NCBI GenBank assembly: GCA_036524155.1
Contig: DATDCV010000270.1
Location: 1 to 54,987, forward strand
DNA length: 54,987 nucleotides
DNA from: DATDCV01 sp036524155
Lineage (GTDB): Bacteria; Verrucomicrobiota; Verrucomicrobiia; Limisphaerales; UBA8199
Direction of reading: 5' to 3'
Positions 41,301 to 50,542 of the stretch are shown one piece after another; position 1 is the first letter of the stretch, and the number at the start of each line of letters is the position of its first letter. Made by a program: the position numbers and the translations under genes. The notes under the pieces were generated by a model. That model worked only from the letters and a program-made list of their open reading frames with translations. It had not been told where the DNA came from and did not search any database.

Positions 41301-42716
41301 TCATAATCCGGCTCTGGCAGAGGGAAAATGTTCAGCGGACTGGTGCTGGAGCAGGCGGCGGAGGCTTTCCAGAACGAAATCGACGATCGGTCCGTCGGCG
41401 AGCAACCCCAGCTTGGTCAGGATGGTGCTGTGGCCCTCATGGTACGCATGCACCCGGGTCCATAGGCCGGCGTCCAGCAGGCGCCGCTGGAATTGTTTGG
41501 CGTCCGCAACATTCCTGAACTTCAGACCGGCGAGATGGCCCCGCCCGCGCGCGCAAAGCAGCAGACCTGGAAATTCAGCGGCCAGGCTCTCGAAACCGTC
41601 CTGGATCTGCGTCGCGATTTTCTGAATCCGGGCAGCGTTTTGCTGGATGAGTTCGAGCGAGCAGAGCGCCACGAAGGCGGGCAGGGCGGCGGAACCGTTG
41701 GTGCTGATGGCGTCGTACTGTTCGAGCACGTCATGGCGCTCCCGGAAGAGCACTCCCGAGAGCGGGTGAAAGCCGGCGGTCATACCTTTCCCAAGCACCA
41801 CAAGGTCCGGCTGCAAGCCCAGGCGTCGATACTCGAAAATCTCAGGCTGCCAAAAGCCTGTTTGAATCTCGTCGAGGCACATGAGCGCGCCGGTTTCGCG
41901 GCACCACCGCTGGGCCAGCCGCAGGTATTCGGGCTCCACCGCAATCGCTTCCCGGTTCATCATCACGGGCTCAGCCCAGAAACCCGCTACGCGCGTTCCA
42001 TAGGCGCGAAAGGCCTTTTCTAAAGCGTCGCGTTCGTTCGGCTCAAGCAGGACCACTTCGCATCGTTGCACCATCCCCGGCCACATGCCTCGCATAAACT
42101 GCGGCACCATGTCCGTGCCGTGGTAATTGCCGTTCAGGACGAGAATTACCGGCGGCTTCGTGTGCTTGCGGTCGCGTTCAAAAACCTTGAGCTGAATCTT
42201 GAGGGCAGCGGCGCACGCGACCGATCCAGTGCAGACGCCGAGCAGGACGGTGTTGAGAGGGTCTTTTTCTCCGGGCGCATTCCCCAGTTCGACGAGGCGC
42301 TGCGCCAGTCTCTTCAATGGGGATTGCGGAATATTGGAGTGGTTGTCCCAGACCACCCCGGCGCGGCTGGCAGCCTGGATGGCATCGACCAACTCCGGAT
42401 GATTGTAACCCCAAAGCATCTGGTAATGGCCGGAAGTGCAATCGAGATACAGCCGCTTTTGTTCTGTCACGTAGAACAGGCCGCGGCCGGCCAGGAAATC
42501 GTCACTCGGTCCTGTTTGGTTGCCGCCGAATGAGTCCTGAAGAGCCGATTTGTCGATGGGCTTCAACGGCGGGATCTCGGCGATGGTTTGGCCGACTCTG
42601 GTAAGGAGTTGCGACGTGTCCAGCCCGTCGACGAACTTGAGCCCGGCCTGCATCGCGGCCGTAATCTCCGCGCCATGCGGACCAAGGACGTTTGGTAGTG
42701 ATAATCGCGCGTTCAT
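41301..42716 (-). CDS. Class III aminotransferase (PLP-dependent)
   Basis: A 471-residue protein with the class III layout: GNYHGTDMV near 196-204, WAEPVMMN (248-254), CLDEIQTGF with the PLP-pairing aspartate 282, and VVLGKGMTAG with Lys310 as the Schiff-base lysine. These enzymes transfer amino groups between omega-amino acids or sugar-like acceptors and keto acids. The N-terminal 60 residues are an extra helical segment. It follows the SSS symporter gene by 18 bases, so the two form an operon for uptake and transamination of an amino compound. Confidence 0.92.
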   Translation of the reverse strand: MNARLSLPNVLGPHGAEITAAMQAGLKFVDGLDTSQLLTRVGQTIAEIPPLKPIDKSALQDSFGGNQTGPSDDFLAGRGLFYVTEQKRLYLDCTSGHYQMLWGYNHPELVDAIQAASRAGVVWDNHSNIPQSPLKRLAQRLVELGNAPGEKDPLNTVLLGVCTGSVACAAALKIQLKVFERDRKHTKPPVILVLNGNYHGTDMVPQFMRGMWPGMVQRCEVVLLEPNERDALEKAFRAYGTRVAGFWAEPVMMNREAIAVEPEYLRLAQRWCRETGALMCLDEIQTGFWQPEIFEYRRLGLQPDLVVLGKGMTAGFHPLSGVLFRERHDVLEQYDAISTNGSAALPAFVALCSLELIQQNAARIQKIATQIQDGFESLAAEFPGLLLCARGRGHLAGLKFRNVADAKQFQRRLLDAGLWTRVHAYHEGHSTILTKLGLLADGPIVDFVLESLRRLLQHQSAEHFPSARAGL

Positions 42717-42734
42717 TCGAAATGTACCGGAGCG

Positions 42735-44375
42735 CTACTTTACTCCTCCGGCGCCTCCGCTCGCGAGAGCCGGTGCTCCGAAATACTGGAACCAAATCAC
42801 ATAGCCATACAAAGCGGCCATAACCAGGATGAAAACGGCCCACCAGAAGAAGAGGTTACGGAATCCGCGGTTTCGGTCCCGTTCCGAGGCGGGCAATCGG
42901 GCCGCCCTCCAGGACCAGATGATACCTTGCAGCCGCTCTGCCGCAGGCGGGCGTGTCACCAACGAAACCAGCACCAGGAGAATCATCGAGGTGAACCAAA
43001 CGACGAACGTCCGGTTCAGCCAGTTGTCGAATTGCATCAGCCAGGGCACGCGCTTGAACAGGTAATACTCCACCAGGACGGTGTAAGGAAAGGCGAAGAT
43101 GAGCACGAAGGTGGCAGCGGCTGCGGTCGTCCGGCGCCACAACACGCCCAGCAGGAACACCGCCGCGATCGGCGCCGCTACCCAGGCACCGACGTTCTGG
43201 ATCAGGTCAAACACTCCCAGCTTGCGACGGGTAAACCAAAGCGCCAGCAACGTCGCTATGAACAGAATCGCAAAAGCGCTGGCGCGGCCCACCGCGACCA
43301 GGTGGGATTCGGATTTCCCGCGGCCCAGGAGCGGTTTGTAGAGGTCCATTGTAAACACCGTGCTGCACGAATTGAGCACGGAACTGATGTGCGACAGCAT
43401 CCCGCTGGCTAGACCCGCCATCACAATGCCACTCAGCCCGACCGGCACCAACTCACGGACCAGCGTCGGAAAGGCCTGGTCCTTGTCGGCGAGGTTGGGG
43501 TAGAGCTTAAAGGCCATGATACCGGGAATAACCACCAGCAGTGGCAGCAATATCTTCATGAACCCGGCGAATACGACGCCCATCCGCGCATCCCATTCGC
43601 TGCGGGCGCCCAGGCACCTCTGGACGATGAATTGGTTGGTGCAGTTGTACCAGATCCCGATCGAAATGAACAAAGTCCACACGCCGAACCAGGGGTAATC
43701 CTTGTCTGTGATCGGATAGATGATCTTGAATTTTTCGGGCACGGACTGCATCAGCTCGTGAAGCCCGCCCGTCCTGGAGAGGCCGATGACGGTGACCACG
43801 AGTCCCCCCAACATCATCACAATGAACTGTAGAAAATCCGTCCACGCCACCGACTTGAGCCCGCCATAGATCGTGTAACTGCCGGCCAGCACCGCGAGGC
43901 ACAGAATCGTGAGGCTCTCGTCAAAACCGAACATGCCCTTCATGGCTTTGCCGCCGGCGAGCATCACCACCGCCATTTGGGCGATGATCCAAAGCACCAG
44001 CGAGCAGATCGCAAACAGGTAGCGGCAAGTCGAGTTGTAGCGCCGCTCGAGGAACTCCGGCATCGTGTAGAGCCCGCCGCGGATGTAGTAGGGCAGGAAG
44101 ACCCAGATCAATGCCGAAAAAGTAAACCAATTGCCCCATTCCCATTGGGCCACGACGAACCCGACCGCGTATGCCACGCCGATCATTCCGATGAAATGCT
44201 CGGTGCTGATGTTCGCGGCAATGATCGAGCCGCCGATCGCGTACCAGGGCAAGCCGTCTCCAGCCAGAAAGTACGCCCGTGTGTCTGCGGCCTTGCGCCG
44301 TGCCACCCAAATGCCCAGCGCGATGTTCAACACCAGGTAACAGGCAAACAGAATGAAATCGAAACGGTGAGTCAT
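42735..44375 (-). CDS. Sodium:solute symporter (SSS family)
   Basis: A 546-residue membrane protein with about 14 helices. It has the SSS motifs ARRKAADTRAYFLAGDGLPWYAIGGSII near the N-terminus (only the pattern matters) and GMIGVAYAVG, GGLKSVAWTDFLQ and GLASGMLSHISSVLNSCST in the middle. The last includes the serine/threonine pattern of the sodium site. The family imports sugars, amino acids or vitamins with sodium. Its gene precedes the class III aminotransferase gene, so an amino acid or related compound is a possible substrate; sugars remain possible as the protein looks SGLT-like. Confidence 0.92.
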   Translation of the reverse strand: MTHRFDFILFACYLVLNIALGIWVARRKAADTRAYFLAGDGLPWYAIGGSIIAANISTEHFIGMIGVAYAVGFVVAQWEWGNWFTFSALIWVFLPYYIRGGLYTMPEFLERRYNSTCRYLFAICSLVLWIIAQMAVVMLAGGKAMKGMFGFDESLTILCLAVLAGSYTIYGGLKSVAWTDFLQFIVMMLGGLVVTVIGLSRTGGLHELMQSVPEKFKIIYPITDKDYPWFGVWTLFISIGIWYNCTNQFIVQRCLGARSEWDARMGVVFAGFMKILLPLLVVIPGIMAFKLYPNLADKDQAFPTLVRELVPVGLSGIVMAGLASGMLSHISSVLNSCSTVFTMDLYKPLLGRGKSESHLVAVGRASAFAILFIATLLALWFTRRKLGVFDLIQNVGAWVAAPIAAVFLLGVLWRRTTAAAATFVLIFAFPYTVLVEYYLFKRVPWLMQFDNWLNRTFVVWFTSMILLVLVSLVTRPPAAERLQGIIWSWRAARLPASERDRNRGFRNLFFWWAVFILVMAALYGYVIWFQYFGAPALASGGAGGVK

Positions 44376-44658
44376 GTGGTTGGTGACCCACGTTGCCGCT
44401 CAAAAGAAGTGCGTGCCAAAACGCGCATTGAACCGGGCGAACTTGAACCAATTCAAGTGATGTTTACCAGGCCTGTCAACGGGATAGGCTCGGCCCGCGT
44501 AACCCCTCAGTCAAGCGCGGTAGGGACGCGTTCCACCGCGTCCCCAACACCTGTTTTAGCGAGAATGGGACGCGGTGGAACGCGTCCCTACCTGCCTTCA
44601 CTGAGGGACTACCGCGAGAGAGATTTTTGCTGTCAACCGGGTCGGTAACCGCTATTCA
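44376..44658. other. Intergenic region between symporter and PH-domain genes
   Basis: A 283-base gap between divergent genes; it holds the 25-base inverted repeat described separately and no gene. A CCCTCAGT at about 44503 and ACTGAGGG at about 44600 extend the symmetry outside the perfect arms. Confidence 0.6.
44520..44591. repeat. Perfect inverted repeat, 25-base arms
   Basis: Arms at 44520-44544 and 44567-44591 are exact reverse complements (GTAGGGACGCGTTCC...; mirror ...GGAACGCGTCCCTAC), separated by 22 bases. Imperfect outer arms extend it. The sequence is unrelated to the repeats at 40156 and 45159, so several palindromic families are present. Confidence 0.9.
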
Positions 44659-45159
44659 ATGGCTATGCCTATAATCAACTGCCCTGATTGTGGAAAACCC
44701 GTGTCCGACTCCGCCCGGGCTTGTCCTGTGTGCGGATACCCGGTTGCGGAGAAACTGGCGCCCAAACCTGAGCCCGCGACGGTGGCCGGCGCGGACGCAC
44801 CCGGTGAGCTGCTGGCCGAGATTCGCCCTTCCTGGTGGGGCTTTTTCTGGCACTTGTTTTTCTTCTGGTTGATCGTGCCTCCGATTGTTGCCTGGTTTCG
44901 CCGGGCCGGAACCGTGCTGCGCGTTTACCCGCATCGGATCACCCTCGAGCGGGGGATCTTCTCGAAGTGTTACCAGGACTTTAATCCAAAGGACATTCGG
45001 TCGATCGATGTTGACCAGAGTTTCTTTGCGCGGATGGTGGGGATTGGAGATATCACGCTTTCGACATCCGCGACGGTCGAGGCCGCAGAACAAATCAAAT
45101 CCATTCCCGACCCGCGCGGCGTGCGTGATTTGATCCTGGCTCAGCGCGGGGCAAATTAG
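44659..45159 (+). CDS. Zinc-ribbon and bacterial PH domain protein
   Basis: A 166-residue protein. Residues 7-26 form a zinc ribbon (CPDCGKPVSDSARACPVCGY). A hydrophobic pair follows (SWWGFFWHLFFFWLIVPPIV), then a bPH2 (DUF304)-like domain: VLRVYPHRITLERGIFSK, QDFNPKDIRSIDVDQSFF and MVGIGDITLSTSATVEA. Such proteins are membrane-bound and of unknown role. The stop lies at the edge of an inverted repeat (45159-45184). Both ATGs at 44659 and 44665 are possible starts. Confidence 0.85.
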   Translation: MAMPIINCPDCGKPVSDSARACPVCGYPVAEKLAPKPEPATVAGADAPGELLAEIRPSWWGFFWHLFFFWLIVPPIVAWFRRAGTVLRVYPHRITLERGIFSKCYQDFNPKDIRSIDVDQSFFARMVGIGDITLSTSATVEAAEQIKSIPDPRGVRDLILAQRGAN

Positions 45160-45259
45160 CCGGCGCGCGGACTTCAGTCCGCAGCGAGGTGCGAATTCAC
45201 TTCAGGCTGGAGCCTTGCCGGTGCCGGGCATTGCTGCGGACTGAAGTCCGCGCGCCGGC
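45159..45259. repeat. Perfect inverted repeat, 26-base arms
   Basis: Arms at 45159-45184 and 45234-45259 are exact reverse complements (GCCGGCGCGCGGACTTCAGT... and its mirror), separated by 49 bases. It begins at the last base of the PH-protein stop codon. The stem could also act as a strong RNA structure at the end of that transcript. Confidence 0.9.
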
Positions 45260-45295
45260 ACAATACCCTGAAAAGGATTTGCCAGGAGGCGGGGA

Positions 45296-47083
45296 ATGGA
45301 TCTCAATCGCCGCATGAAACTCGAGATAGGACTCGTTTGTACTGCAACGCTCGGCGCGCTGGTTTGTGCGTTGGGCGCCGAGCCGGTAACGAACCGCTGG
45401 AACGTGGTTGAGAACGGAGCGGCCGGCGACGGACAGGCGGATTGCACGGCGGTGTTTCAAAAGCTGCTCGAGGCCGCCGGCAAAGCCGGCGGCGGGGTCG
45501 TTGAAGTCCCGGCCGGGCGCTTCCGCATCAGCGGCAATCTGACGGTGCCCGCGAACGTGACGTTGCAGGGAATTTTTCGCGTGCCGCCCAACCCCTCGTC
45601 CTCGGCGCGGGGAAAGCTCAGCGGGTCGGTGCTGGCGGCCTATGCCGGGCGGGGTTCGGCCGATGGCCCGCCGTTTATTCGGCTGGCGGGCAACAACGCC
45701 GCCATCGACGGGCTAATCATCGCTTACCCGGAGTGGCAGCAGAGCGACGTGCCGCCCGTTCCGTACCCGCCCTGCGTGGCCTCGGAGAACACAGAAAATG
45801 TAGGCGTCCGCGACTGCTGCTTGTTGAATCCTTACGAAGGAATCCGGCTCGTGCGCGCGGCGCGCCACCTGGTGCGCAATGTGACCGGTTACCCCATCAA
45901 GCGCGGGCTGTTCGTGGATGAATGCTACGACATCGGGCATGTCGAAAATGTGCATTTTTGGCCGTTCGGCGTCGCCTACCAGCCGGAGGATCCCTTCTGC
46001 AAGTGGATTAACACGCAAGGCGTCGCGTTTGAGTTTGCGCGGACGGATTGGCATTACGTGCACAACACATTCTGTTTCGGCTACGGCGTCGGCTACAAAT
46101 TCTCGAAATCGAAGCACGGCAGCACCAATGGCAATTTTCTTGGTTTGGGGGCGGACTCGTGCGAGCGGGCCGTGGTCGTGCAGCAGGCGCAGCCGCCGGG
46201 GCTGTTGATCAGCAACGGCGAGTTTGTGGGCCGTTGGAGCAGCACCAATTCGGTGTGCCTCGACATCGAGCCCGAGACCGAGGGCAAAGTGAGTCTCGTC
46301 AACTGTTCGTTCTGGGGGCCGATCGACCGTTGTGTCTGGATGCGAGCGCCCGCCGGGCAGTTCACCGCCAGCGCGTGCCATTTCGTGGATTGGGACAACC
46401 GCGGCGCCGGGTCCGCCGCGATCCAGTTGGATGCCGGCAAAGCGATCGTCCAGGGTTCGACGTTCCAACGGACCAAGCTGCATGTCGTCGTGGGGTCGAA
46501 CGTCGTTTCGGCAATTCTAACGGGCAACCAGGCTGAAGGCGGTTTTCGGGTCCGTAACCTTGCCGGGAAGAGGACCCAGCTCGCCTTCAATGAAGAGGAC
46601 CAGATCGAATGGCCCAAAGGAGCGCTGCTGAACTATGTCATCGACGTGGGCAAGCGCGGTGACGGCCGATACCTCGAGGGCTGGCACGATGCCGAGAGCG
46701 GACCCCCGCGGTTCAGATGGTCGACCCAGACGTCGCGCCTGCGTCTCCGCGTAGCTCCCGGTTTGCGCTACACGCTGACCCTCGAACTCAAAGCGCCCAG
46801 CCAGGCGCTGTCGCCGGATGCGGGCCTCTACTTTGAAGGCGTGCGGATCGCGCCTCTCGAAAATGCCTCGGCGCTGAAAGCGGACCTGCCGCCCTGCACC
46901 GAGGATTTCATCGAGCTGGAACTGCGCTGCCGGGGGTGGGTGCCGGCGCAAGCAATTGCGGGCTCCGGCGATAACCGCACCCTCGGGGTGCAGGCGACGA
47001 AGATCGCCATGCGCACCGCGGGAGCGGAGGCGAAGACGTTCGATGCCAACACGGGCGCGTGGGTTGCGGAAGAGAAACAATAG
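45296..47083 (+). CDS. Secreted pectate-lyase-superfamily (beta-helix) protein
   Basis: A 595-residue protein. AGGAGG lies 8 bases before the ATG. A signal peptide is present (KLEIGLVCTATLGALVCALGA). The mature start NRWNVVENGAAGDGQADCTAVFQ matches the pectate-lyase-3/GH28-like N-terminal segment, in which the GDGxxDxT motif leads into the right-handed beta-helix. The middle contains NVGVRDCCLLNPYEGIRLV and YNIGHVENVHFW-like turns of the helix. The C-terminal 120 residues form a separate beta domain. It probably binds or cleaves a polysaccharide outside the cell; catalytic residues cannot be placed with certainty. Confidence 0.82.
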   Translation: MDLNRRMKLEIGLVCTATLGALVCALGAEPVTNRWNVVENGAAGDGQADCTAVFQKLLEAAGKAGGGVVEVPAGRFRISGNLTVPANVTLQGIFRVPPNPSSSARGKLSGSVLAAYAGRGSADGPPFIRLAGNNAAIDGLIIAYPEWQQSDVPPVPYPPCVASENTENVGVRDCCLLNPYEGIRLVRAARHLVRNVTGYPIKRGLFVDECYDIGHVENVHFWPFGVAYQPEDPFCKWINTQGVAFEFARTDWHYVHNTFCFGYGVGYKFSKSKHGSTNGNFLGLGADSCERAVVVQQAQPPGLLISNGEFVGRWSSTNSVCLDIEPETEGKVSLVNCSFWGPIDRCVWMRAPAGQFTASACHFVDWDNRGAGSAAIQLDAGKAIVQGSTFQRTKLHVVVGSNVVSAILTGNQAEGGFRVRNLAGKRTQLAFNEEDQIEWPKGALLNYVIDVGKRGDGRYLEGWHDAESGPPRFRWSTQTSRLRLRVAPGLRYTLTLELKAPSQALSPDAGLYFEGVRIAPLENASALKADLPPCTEDFIELELRCRGWVPAQAIAGSGDNRTLGVQATKIAMRTAGAEAKTFDANTGAWVAEEKQ

Positions 47084-47105
47084 CAGGCGGCGAGAAACCA
47101 CATAG

Positions 47106-47146
47106 CGCCGACTGGCGGTCGGCTGTGTCGCCGGTTGGCAACCGGC
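47106..47146. repeat. Two tandem hairpins after the beta-helix gene
   Basis: A GCCGAC/GTCGGC stem (47107-47123) and a GCCGGTT/AACCGGC stem with a GGC loop (47130-47146). They may end transcription of the lyase gene or be a remnant of a palindromic repeat. No T-run follows. Confidence 0.5.
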
Positions 47147-47255
47147 GCGACTTATGTCGGGGCGTATAGAACCAGCGGGAGCCGCCAGCCTGCTTCACGA
47201 AACGGTTGCCAAGACGCGCAGGAAAGGCGAGAGTGAATCAACAAAGGAAAAGGTT

Positions 47256-47483
47256 ATGGAAGCAACGTTACGAGGAAACACCGAACAGGAAGAAGTCCGT
47301 TCTCGACTGGCAGCGTCGATCGAGAAAGCCAAGGAAATGTGCACGCGTCTGGAGGATCAGACGGTTGCGGCAGCAAAGGCGACCGACAAGGTTGTCCGTG
47401 AGCACCCGTACCAGGCGATCGGGATCGCGTTTGGTCTCGGGATGCTGATCGGGCTGCTGGCGGCGCGGGGGCGGCGCGAGTAA
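47256..47483 (+). CDS. DUF883 (ElaB/YqjD-like) small membrane-anchored protein
   Basis: A 75-residue protein, helical and charged (LAASIEKAKEMCTRLEDQTV), with a C-terminal hydrophobic anchor HPYQAIGIAFGLGMLIGLLAARGRRE preceded by the VVREHPYQ motif typical of DUF883 proteins (shown here only as the pattern HPY-hydrophobic-RR). ElaB/YqjD-like proteins bind ribosomes at the inner membrane in stationary phase in enterobacteria; that role cannot be assumed here. AAAGGAAAAGG before the ATG is a good ribosome binding site. Confidence 0.85.
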   Translation: MEATLRGNTEQEEVRSRLAASIEKAKEMCTRLEDQTVAAAKATDKVVREHPYQAIGIAFGLGMLIGLLAARGRRE

Positions 47484-47491
47484 ATCGCTGA

Positions 47492-49171
47492 TCAACGATA
47501 GAGCTTAGGCTCCTTGCGCCAGTCTTTGTCGCGCTCGTGAGCGAATTGGGCGACGCGGGGACGGCGTTCGCGCAGGCGGACGGATTCGAGGCCGCAGTAA
47601 TAACCGGCCGATTGCGGGTTTTTGCCGACGGACTGGAGGCGGAGGCGGTAAGTGCCCGGGTCGGGCCAGAAATCGAGCAGATGCACCTCTTCGCTGGCGA
47701 GCTTGGAGCTGTACAAATCGAACCGCCCCCCCACTTTAGTCCCATTGAGAAAGGCCTCGAACTGTCCGAAATCGTCGGATTTAGTAGCGGTTAGCAGCAG
47801 GCGCATGGGGGCTTTGTTGGTAACGGTGAAAGGGATTTCGAGCCAGGCACCATTGGTGGATGACGGGCGGTAAAGGAGCTGCGGGCGGGGGTACAAGTCC
47901 AGTTGTTGCGGGGCGGCGGAGCCTTCGCCGTGAAAGTCGCCAGCGGCAAAATCCCGGGCGTAGGCGATGATCGGGTCGAGGCCGGGCAACTTGCGTTCGC
48001 GGGCATGGGGCGCGCGCGCCTCGAAGGTCGGTTGGCCGGTCTGATACCAAAAGGCGATGCTCGCATAATCATCCTGCCGCTCGTTCCAGCTCGTGCTTTT
48101 GTATTGAGGGTTTTCGTCGGGGGAGATCCAGCCGAAGTGCTCGAAGGTGACTTTGATGCCGCTATTGAAGACGATAGGGTCGTTGAGGTGCCAGCGGTAG
48201 GCGCTGGTGTGGCCGCCGACGATGCCCCACTGGTCGAAGTAAGGCACACCGAAGTAAGGCGTGCTCGTGGTTTTCAGGCCCCACGCGGAGAGAAAATAAT
48301 CCTCGGTGCCCGTGCCCCAGATGGAGGCGGTCGATTCGCCGTCGATGTAAATCTTCTCGTCGCCTTCGCCGAACCACGCCGGGCTGCGCGTTCTCACTGC
48401 GAGCACGGTACCGACATAATGTCCTTTGCCCTTGGTTTCGAGCACCACGTAGTCTTTGCCCTGTTCGGCCGGGTATTCCTGCCGGTATTGGGCATAGAAA
48501 TAGGGAGTGTCTTTGGGGAGCCGGTCCTTTTTGATCCAGTCGATGTTATAGTACAGGAGACTGATTTGCTGCTCGCTTTGGTTGACGATCTCGATCCGGG
48601 CCGACTTGCGGAATGGCATCTGCCAAAAGCAATTGTAGGAGTCTGCGTCCTCAACAATGACCGGCAGGCTGATGACCTCCCGACGTTCGCCAAAGCAATT
48701 GGCGAAAAAATCGCCCACCGGCGCCTCGACTGCCGGGCGCGGGTTGCCATCCCAGTACATCCGCAGCAGCATCTCCTGGTGGTTGGCGGAGCCGTTTTTG
48801 GCCCAATCCTGCGGCTCAGGGCCGAGGAAGGTGATCCAGATGTGAGTGATGACGCCCGGGCCTTTGGCGTCGAGCAGAACATGCGTCTGCCCCGGCGGGA
48901 CCCGAAAGTTATCCCAGTTGCTGGCTTCGTCGAGATCGCCGCGTCCCGGCGCGTTGGGGTCGAGTTTTTGCTCGCCGGTGCGGCGGACCTCGCCAACACG
49001 CATGGTGGAAGTGGCGCGCATGGACCGGCCGGATTGAGGCTTGGCCAGGTCGTCCAGTATGGCCGCGCCGCAGAGGGCGGGCAGGAAGGTAGTCAGCAGG
49101 AGGTAGCACAGCCAGCTTACCTGCTTCGAGGGTTTTGGGCTCATGGGAGTTGGCTCAGTTTTGTTTGGCAT
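47492..49171 (-). CDS. Secreted DUF2961 (GH172-like) glycosidase
   Basis: A 559-residue protein with an N-terminal signal peptide (WLCYLLLTTFLPALCGAA). The catalytic jelly-roll core shows GPGVITHIWITFLGPEPQDW, MYWDGNPRPAVEAPVGDFFA and EDYFLSAWGL, which match DUF2961. DUF2961 is now placed in glycoside hydrolase family 172, whose members act on arabinofuranosides or fructofuranose-type sugars as trimers. The C-terminal 130 residues form a lectin-like beta domain (GRFDLYSSKLASEEVHLLDF). It is probably periplasmic or outer-membrane facing and acts on plant or algal glycans. Confidence 0.9.
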   Translation of the reverse strand: MPNKTEPTPMSPKPSKQVSWLCYLLLTTFLPALCGAAILDDLAKPQSGRSMRATSTMRVGEVRRTGEQKLDPNAPGRGDLDEASNWDNFRVPPGQTHVLLDAKGPGVITHIWITFLGPEPQDWAKNGSANHQEMLLRMYWDGNPRPAVEAPVGDFFANCFGERREVISLPVIVEDADSYNCFWQMPFRKSARIEIVNQSEQQISLLYYNIDWIKKDRLPKDTPYFYAQYRQEYPAEQGKDYVVLETKGKGHYVGTVLAVRTRSPAWFGEGDEKIYIDGESTASIWGTGTEDYFLSAWGLKTTSTPYFGVPYFDQWGIVGGHTSAYRWHLNDPIVFNSGIKVTFEHFGWISPDENPQYKSTSWNERQDDYASIAFWYQTGQPTFEARAPHARERKLPGLDPIIAYARDFAAGDFHGEGSAAPQQLDLYPRPQLLYRPSSTNGAWLEIPFTVTNKAPMRLLLTATKSDDFGQFEAFLNGTKVGGRFDLYSSKLASEEVHLLDFWPDPGTYRLRLQSVGKNPQSAGYYCGLESVRLRERRPRVAQFAHERDKDWRKEPKLYR

Positions 49172-49215
49172 ACTGATTTCTTTCGTCGAGAGCGGAGACA
49201 GGCAAGATGCCTGTT

Positions 49216-50079
49216 CTACGGTTTTTTCGGCGCAGCAAAGCAGGGTTCAATGGCGCCGCATTTCGCGCATTCAAGGCAGCGGATGCAACCCGAGACATTC
49301 ACTTTCTGGTCCACCTTGACGCCCATGGAACAGCGGCTGCGGCAAAGGTTGCACTCGACGCATTCCTTGGCGTTGAACCGCAGATGAAAAATGCTGAACC
49401 GGTTGGCGAGGGCCAGCAGGCCGCCCAACGGACAGAACAGCCGGCACCACGGCCGATGCACGAAGAGCGCGGCGCCGAAGAAGACCGCCAGGATAACCGA
49501 TTTGTACCAACTCATCGCCCAGCCCTTGCCCGCCATGAAACCTTCGACTGAGAACGGCAGCCCCGCCTCCAGCGCCCCGGCGGGACACAACCGGCATATC
49601 GACACGATCTGCTCCTCGTAAGGGATGCCTTTGAGCCCAAGCAGCAGCGGCAGCAGCAACACCAGGCCCCCCAGGACGGCATAACGTGTGTAGCCGGTCC
49701 AGGCGGGCAACGCGAATTTCGGCGTGGGAATTCTCGCCAGGAGGTCCTGCAAAAAACCAAAGGGGCACGCCCAGCCACAGACGATCGATCCCCCCAGGGC
49801 GGCGACCAGCAGCAGCACACCGATCAGCAGGTAGGGAATTTCGAACACGACTGGAACCAGGGCCGCGTAGTTCGCCATCACGCCGATGGGGCACGCAAAA
49901 GACGACAGCGGGCACGAATAACAATGAAATACGCAACCCGGAATCGAATGCAGCCATTGACCCAGCGGCGCCAGCCACACGGTCAGAAAGCCCGTCTGCA
50001 CCCACGGCCGGGCGCGGGACAGTTTGCGACCGAGCGTGGTCGAATCACGCTGGACACATTGTGGAACTGGGCAGTCCAT
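49216..50079 (-). CDS. NapH/YccM-like polyferredoxin membrane protein
   Basis: A 287-residue protein with four to five membrane helices and cytoplasmic iron-sulphur sites. CGWACPFGFLQDLL and HRPWCRLFCPLGGLLALA are the membrane-linked cysteine motifs of NapH-type proteins. CVECNLCRSRCSMGVKV and CIRCLECAKC provide two 4Fe-4S ferredoxin-type clusters. Such proteins move electrons from the quinone pool to a periplasmic or membrane enzyme. No reductase gene lies beside it here, so the partner is unknown. The upstream small membrane protein at 50125 may be its subunit. Confidence 0.88.
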   Translation of the reverse strand: MDCPVPQCVQRDSTTLGRKLSRARPWVQTGFLTVWLAPLGQWLHSIPGCVFHCYSCPLSSFACPIGVMANYAALVPVVFEIPYLLIGVLLLVAALGGSIVCGWACPFGFLQDLLARIPTPKFALPAWTGYTRYAVLGGLVLLLPLLLGLKGIPYEEQIVSICRLCPAGALEAGLPFSVEGFMAGKGWAMSWYKSVILAVFFGAALFVHRPWCRLFCPLGGLLALANRFSIFHLRFNAKECVECNLCRSRCSMGVKVDQKVNVSGCIRCLECAKCGAIEPCFAAPKKP

Positions 50080-50091
50080 GAGATCCGGAGA

Positions 50092-50110
50092 CGGCCACGC
50101 CGTGTGGCCG
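50092..50110. repeat. Short GC-rich hairpin
   Basis: A 7-bp stem (CGGCCAC / GTGGCCG) with a GCCGT loop between two minus-strand genes. There is no T-run on the minus strand, so it is not a clear terminator. Confidence 0.5.
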
Positions 50111-50124
50111 AAAATTCATTTTAC

Positions 50125-50490
50125 TCAGGTCGGGCAAGGCGTATTCGCCGAGGTATCGATGCGGACTTTCCAATCCGGTAGAGTGGCGTGCGCGGTTTCG
50201 CGCTGCCAGCGATCGAGCGCTGCCGCGTCCGCCGCCGGGTCATTGCCCCTCGGCGGCGGCGGCGGGGGCGCCGCTTCGGGAAACTTAAGGCCGCCGGAGG
50301 AATATGCCTTCACCAACTGGGTCTCCCACGCGGCGTTGCCGTCGGTGGTTTCAATGCCCGTCAAGTGGCGCGCGCCACTAAACAGCAAGACCAGGGCGAC
50401 GACGGCGACAACTAACCCCGGCCAGAAGTCGTGGCGCTCTACCGCGCGCGTTGCGGGGTTCATGGGTGGCTGGGAGATGTGCCGGGCCAT
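50125..50490 (-). CDS. Small single-pass membrane protein
   Basis: A 121-residue protein with one strong membrane helix (FWPGLVVAVVALVLLFSGA) near residues 25-42, followed by a periplasm-like tail with a proline stretch (PEAAPPPPPPRG). No family recognised. The ATG at 50463 (MNPATRAVERHD) is a possible alternative start. It lies just upstream of the NapH-like gene on the same strand, about 45 bases away, suggesting it is a partner subunit. Confidence 0.65.
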   Translation of the reverse strand: MARHISQPPMNPATRAVERHDFWPGLVVAVVALVLLFSGARHLTGIETTDGNAAWETQLVKAYSSGGLKFPEAAPPPPPPRGNDPAADAAALDRWQRETAHATLPDWKVRIDTSANTPCPT

Positions 50491-50542
50491 GACTTGCTAC
50501 AGCCTTTCAAGTGCCGGCGTCCCGCGTCCGGAGCCCGGAATG

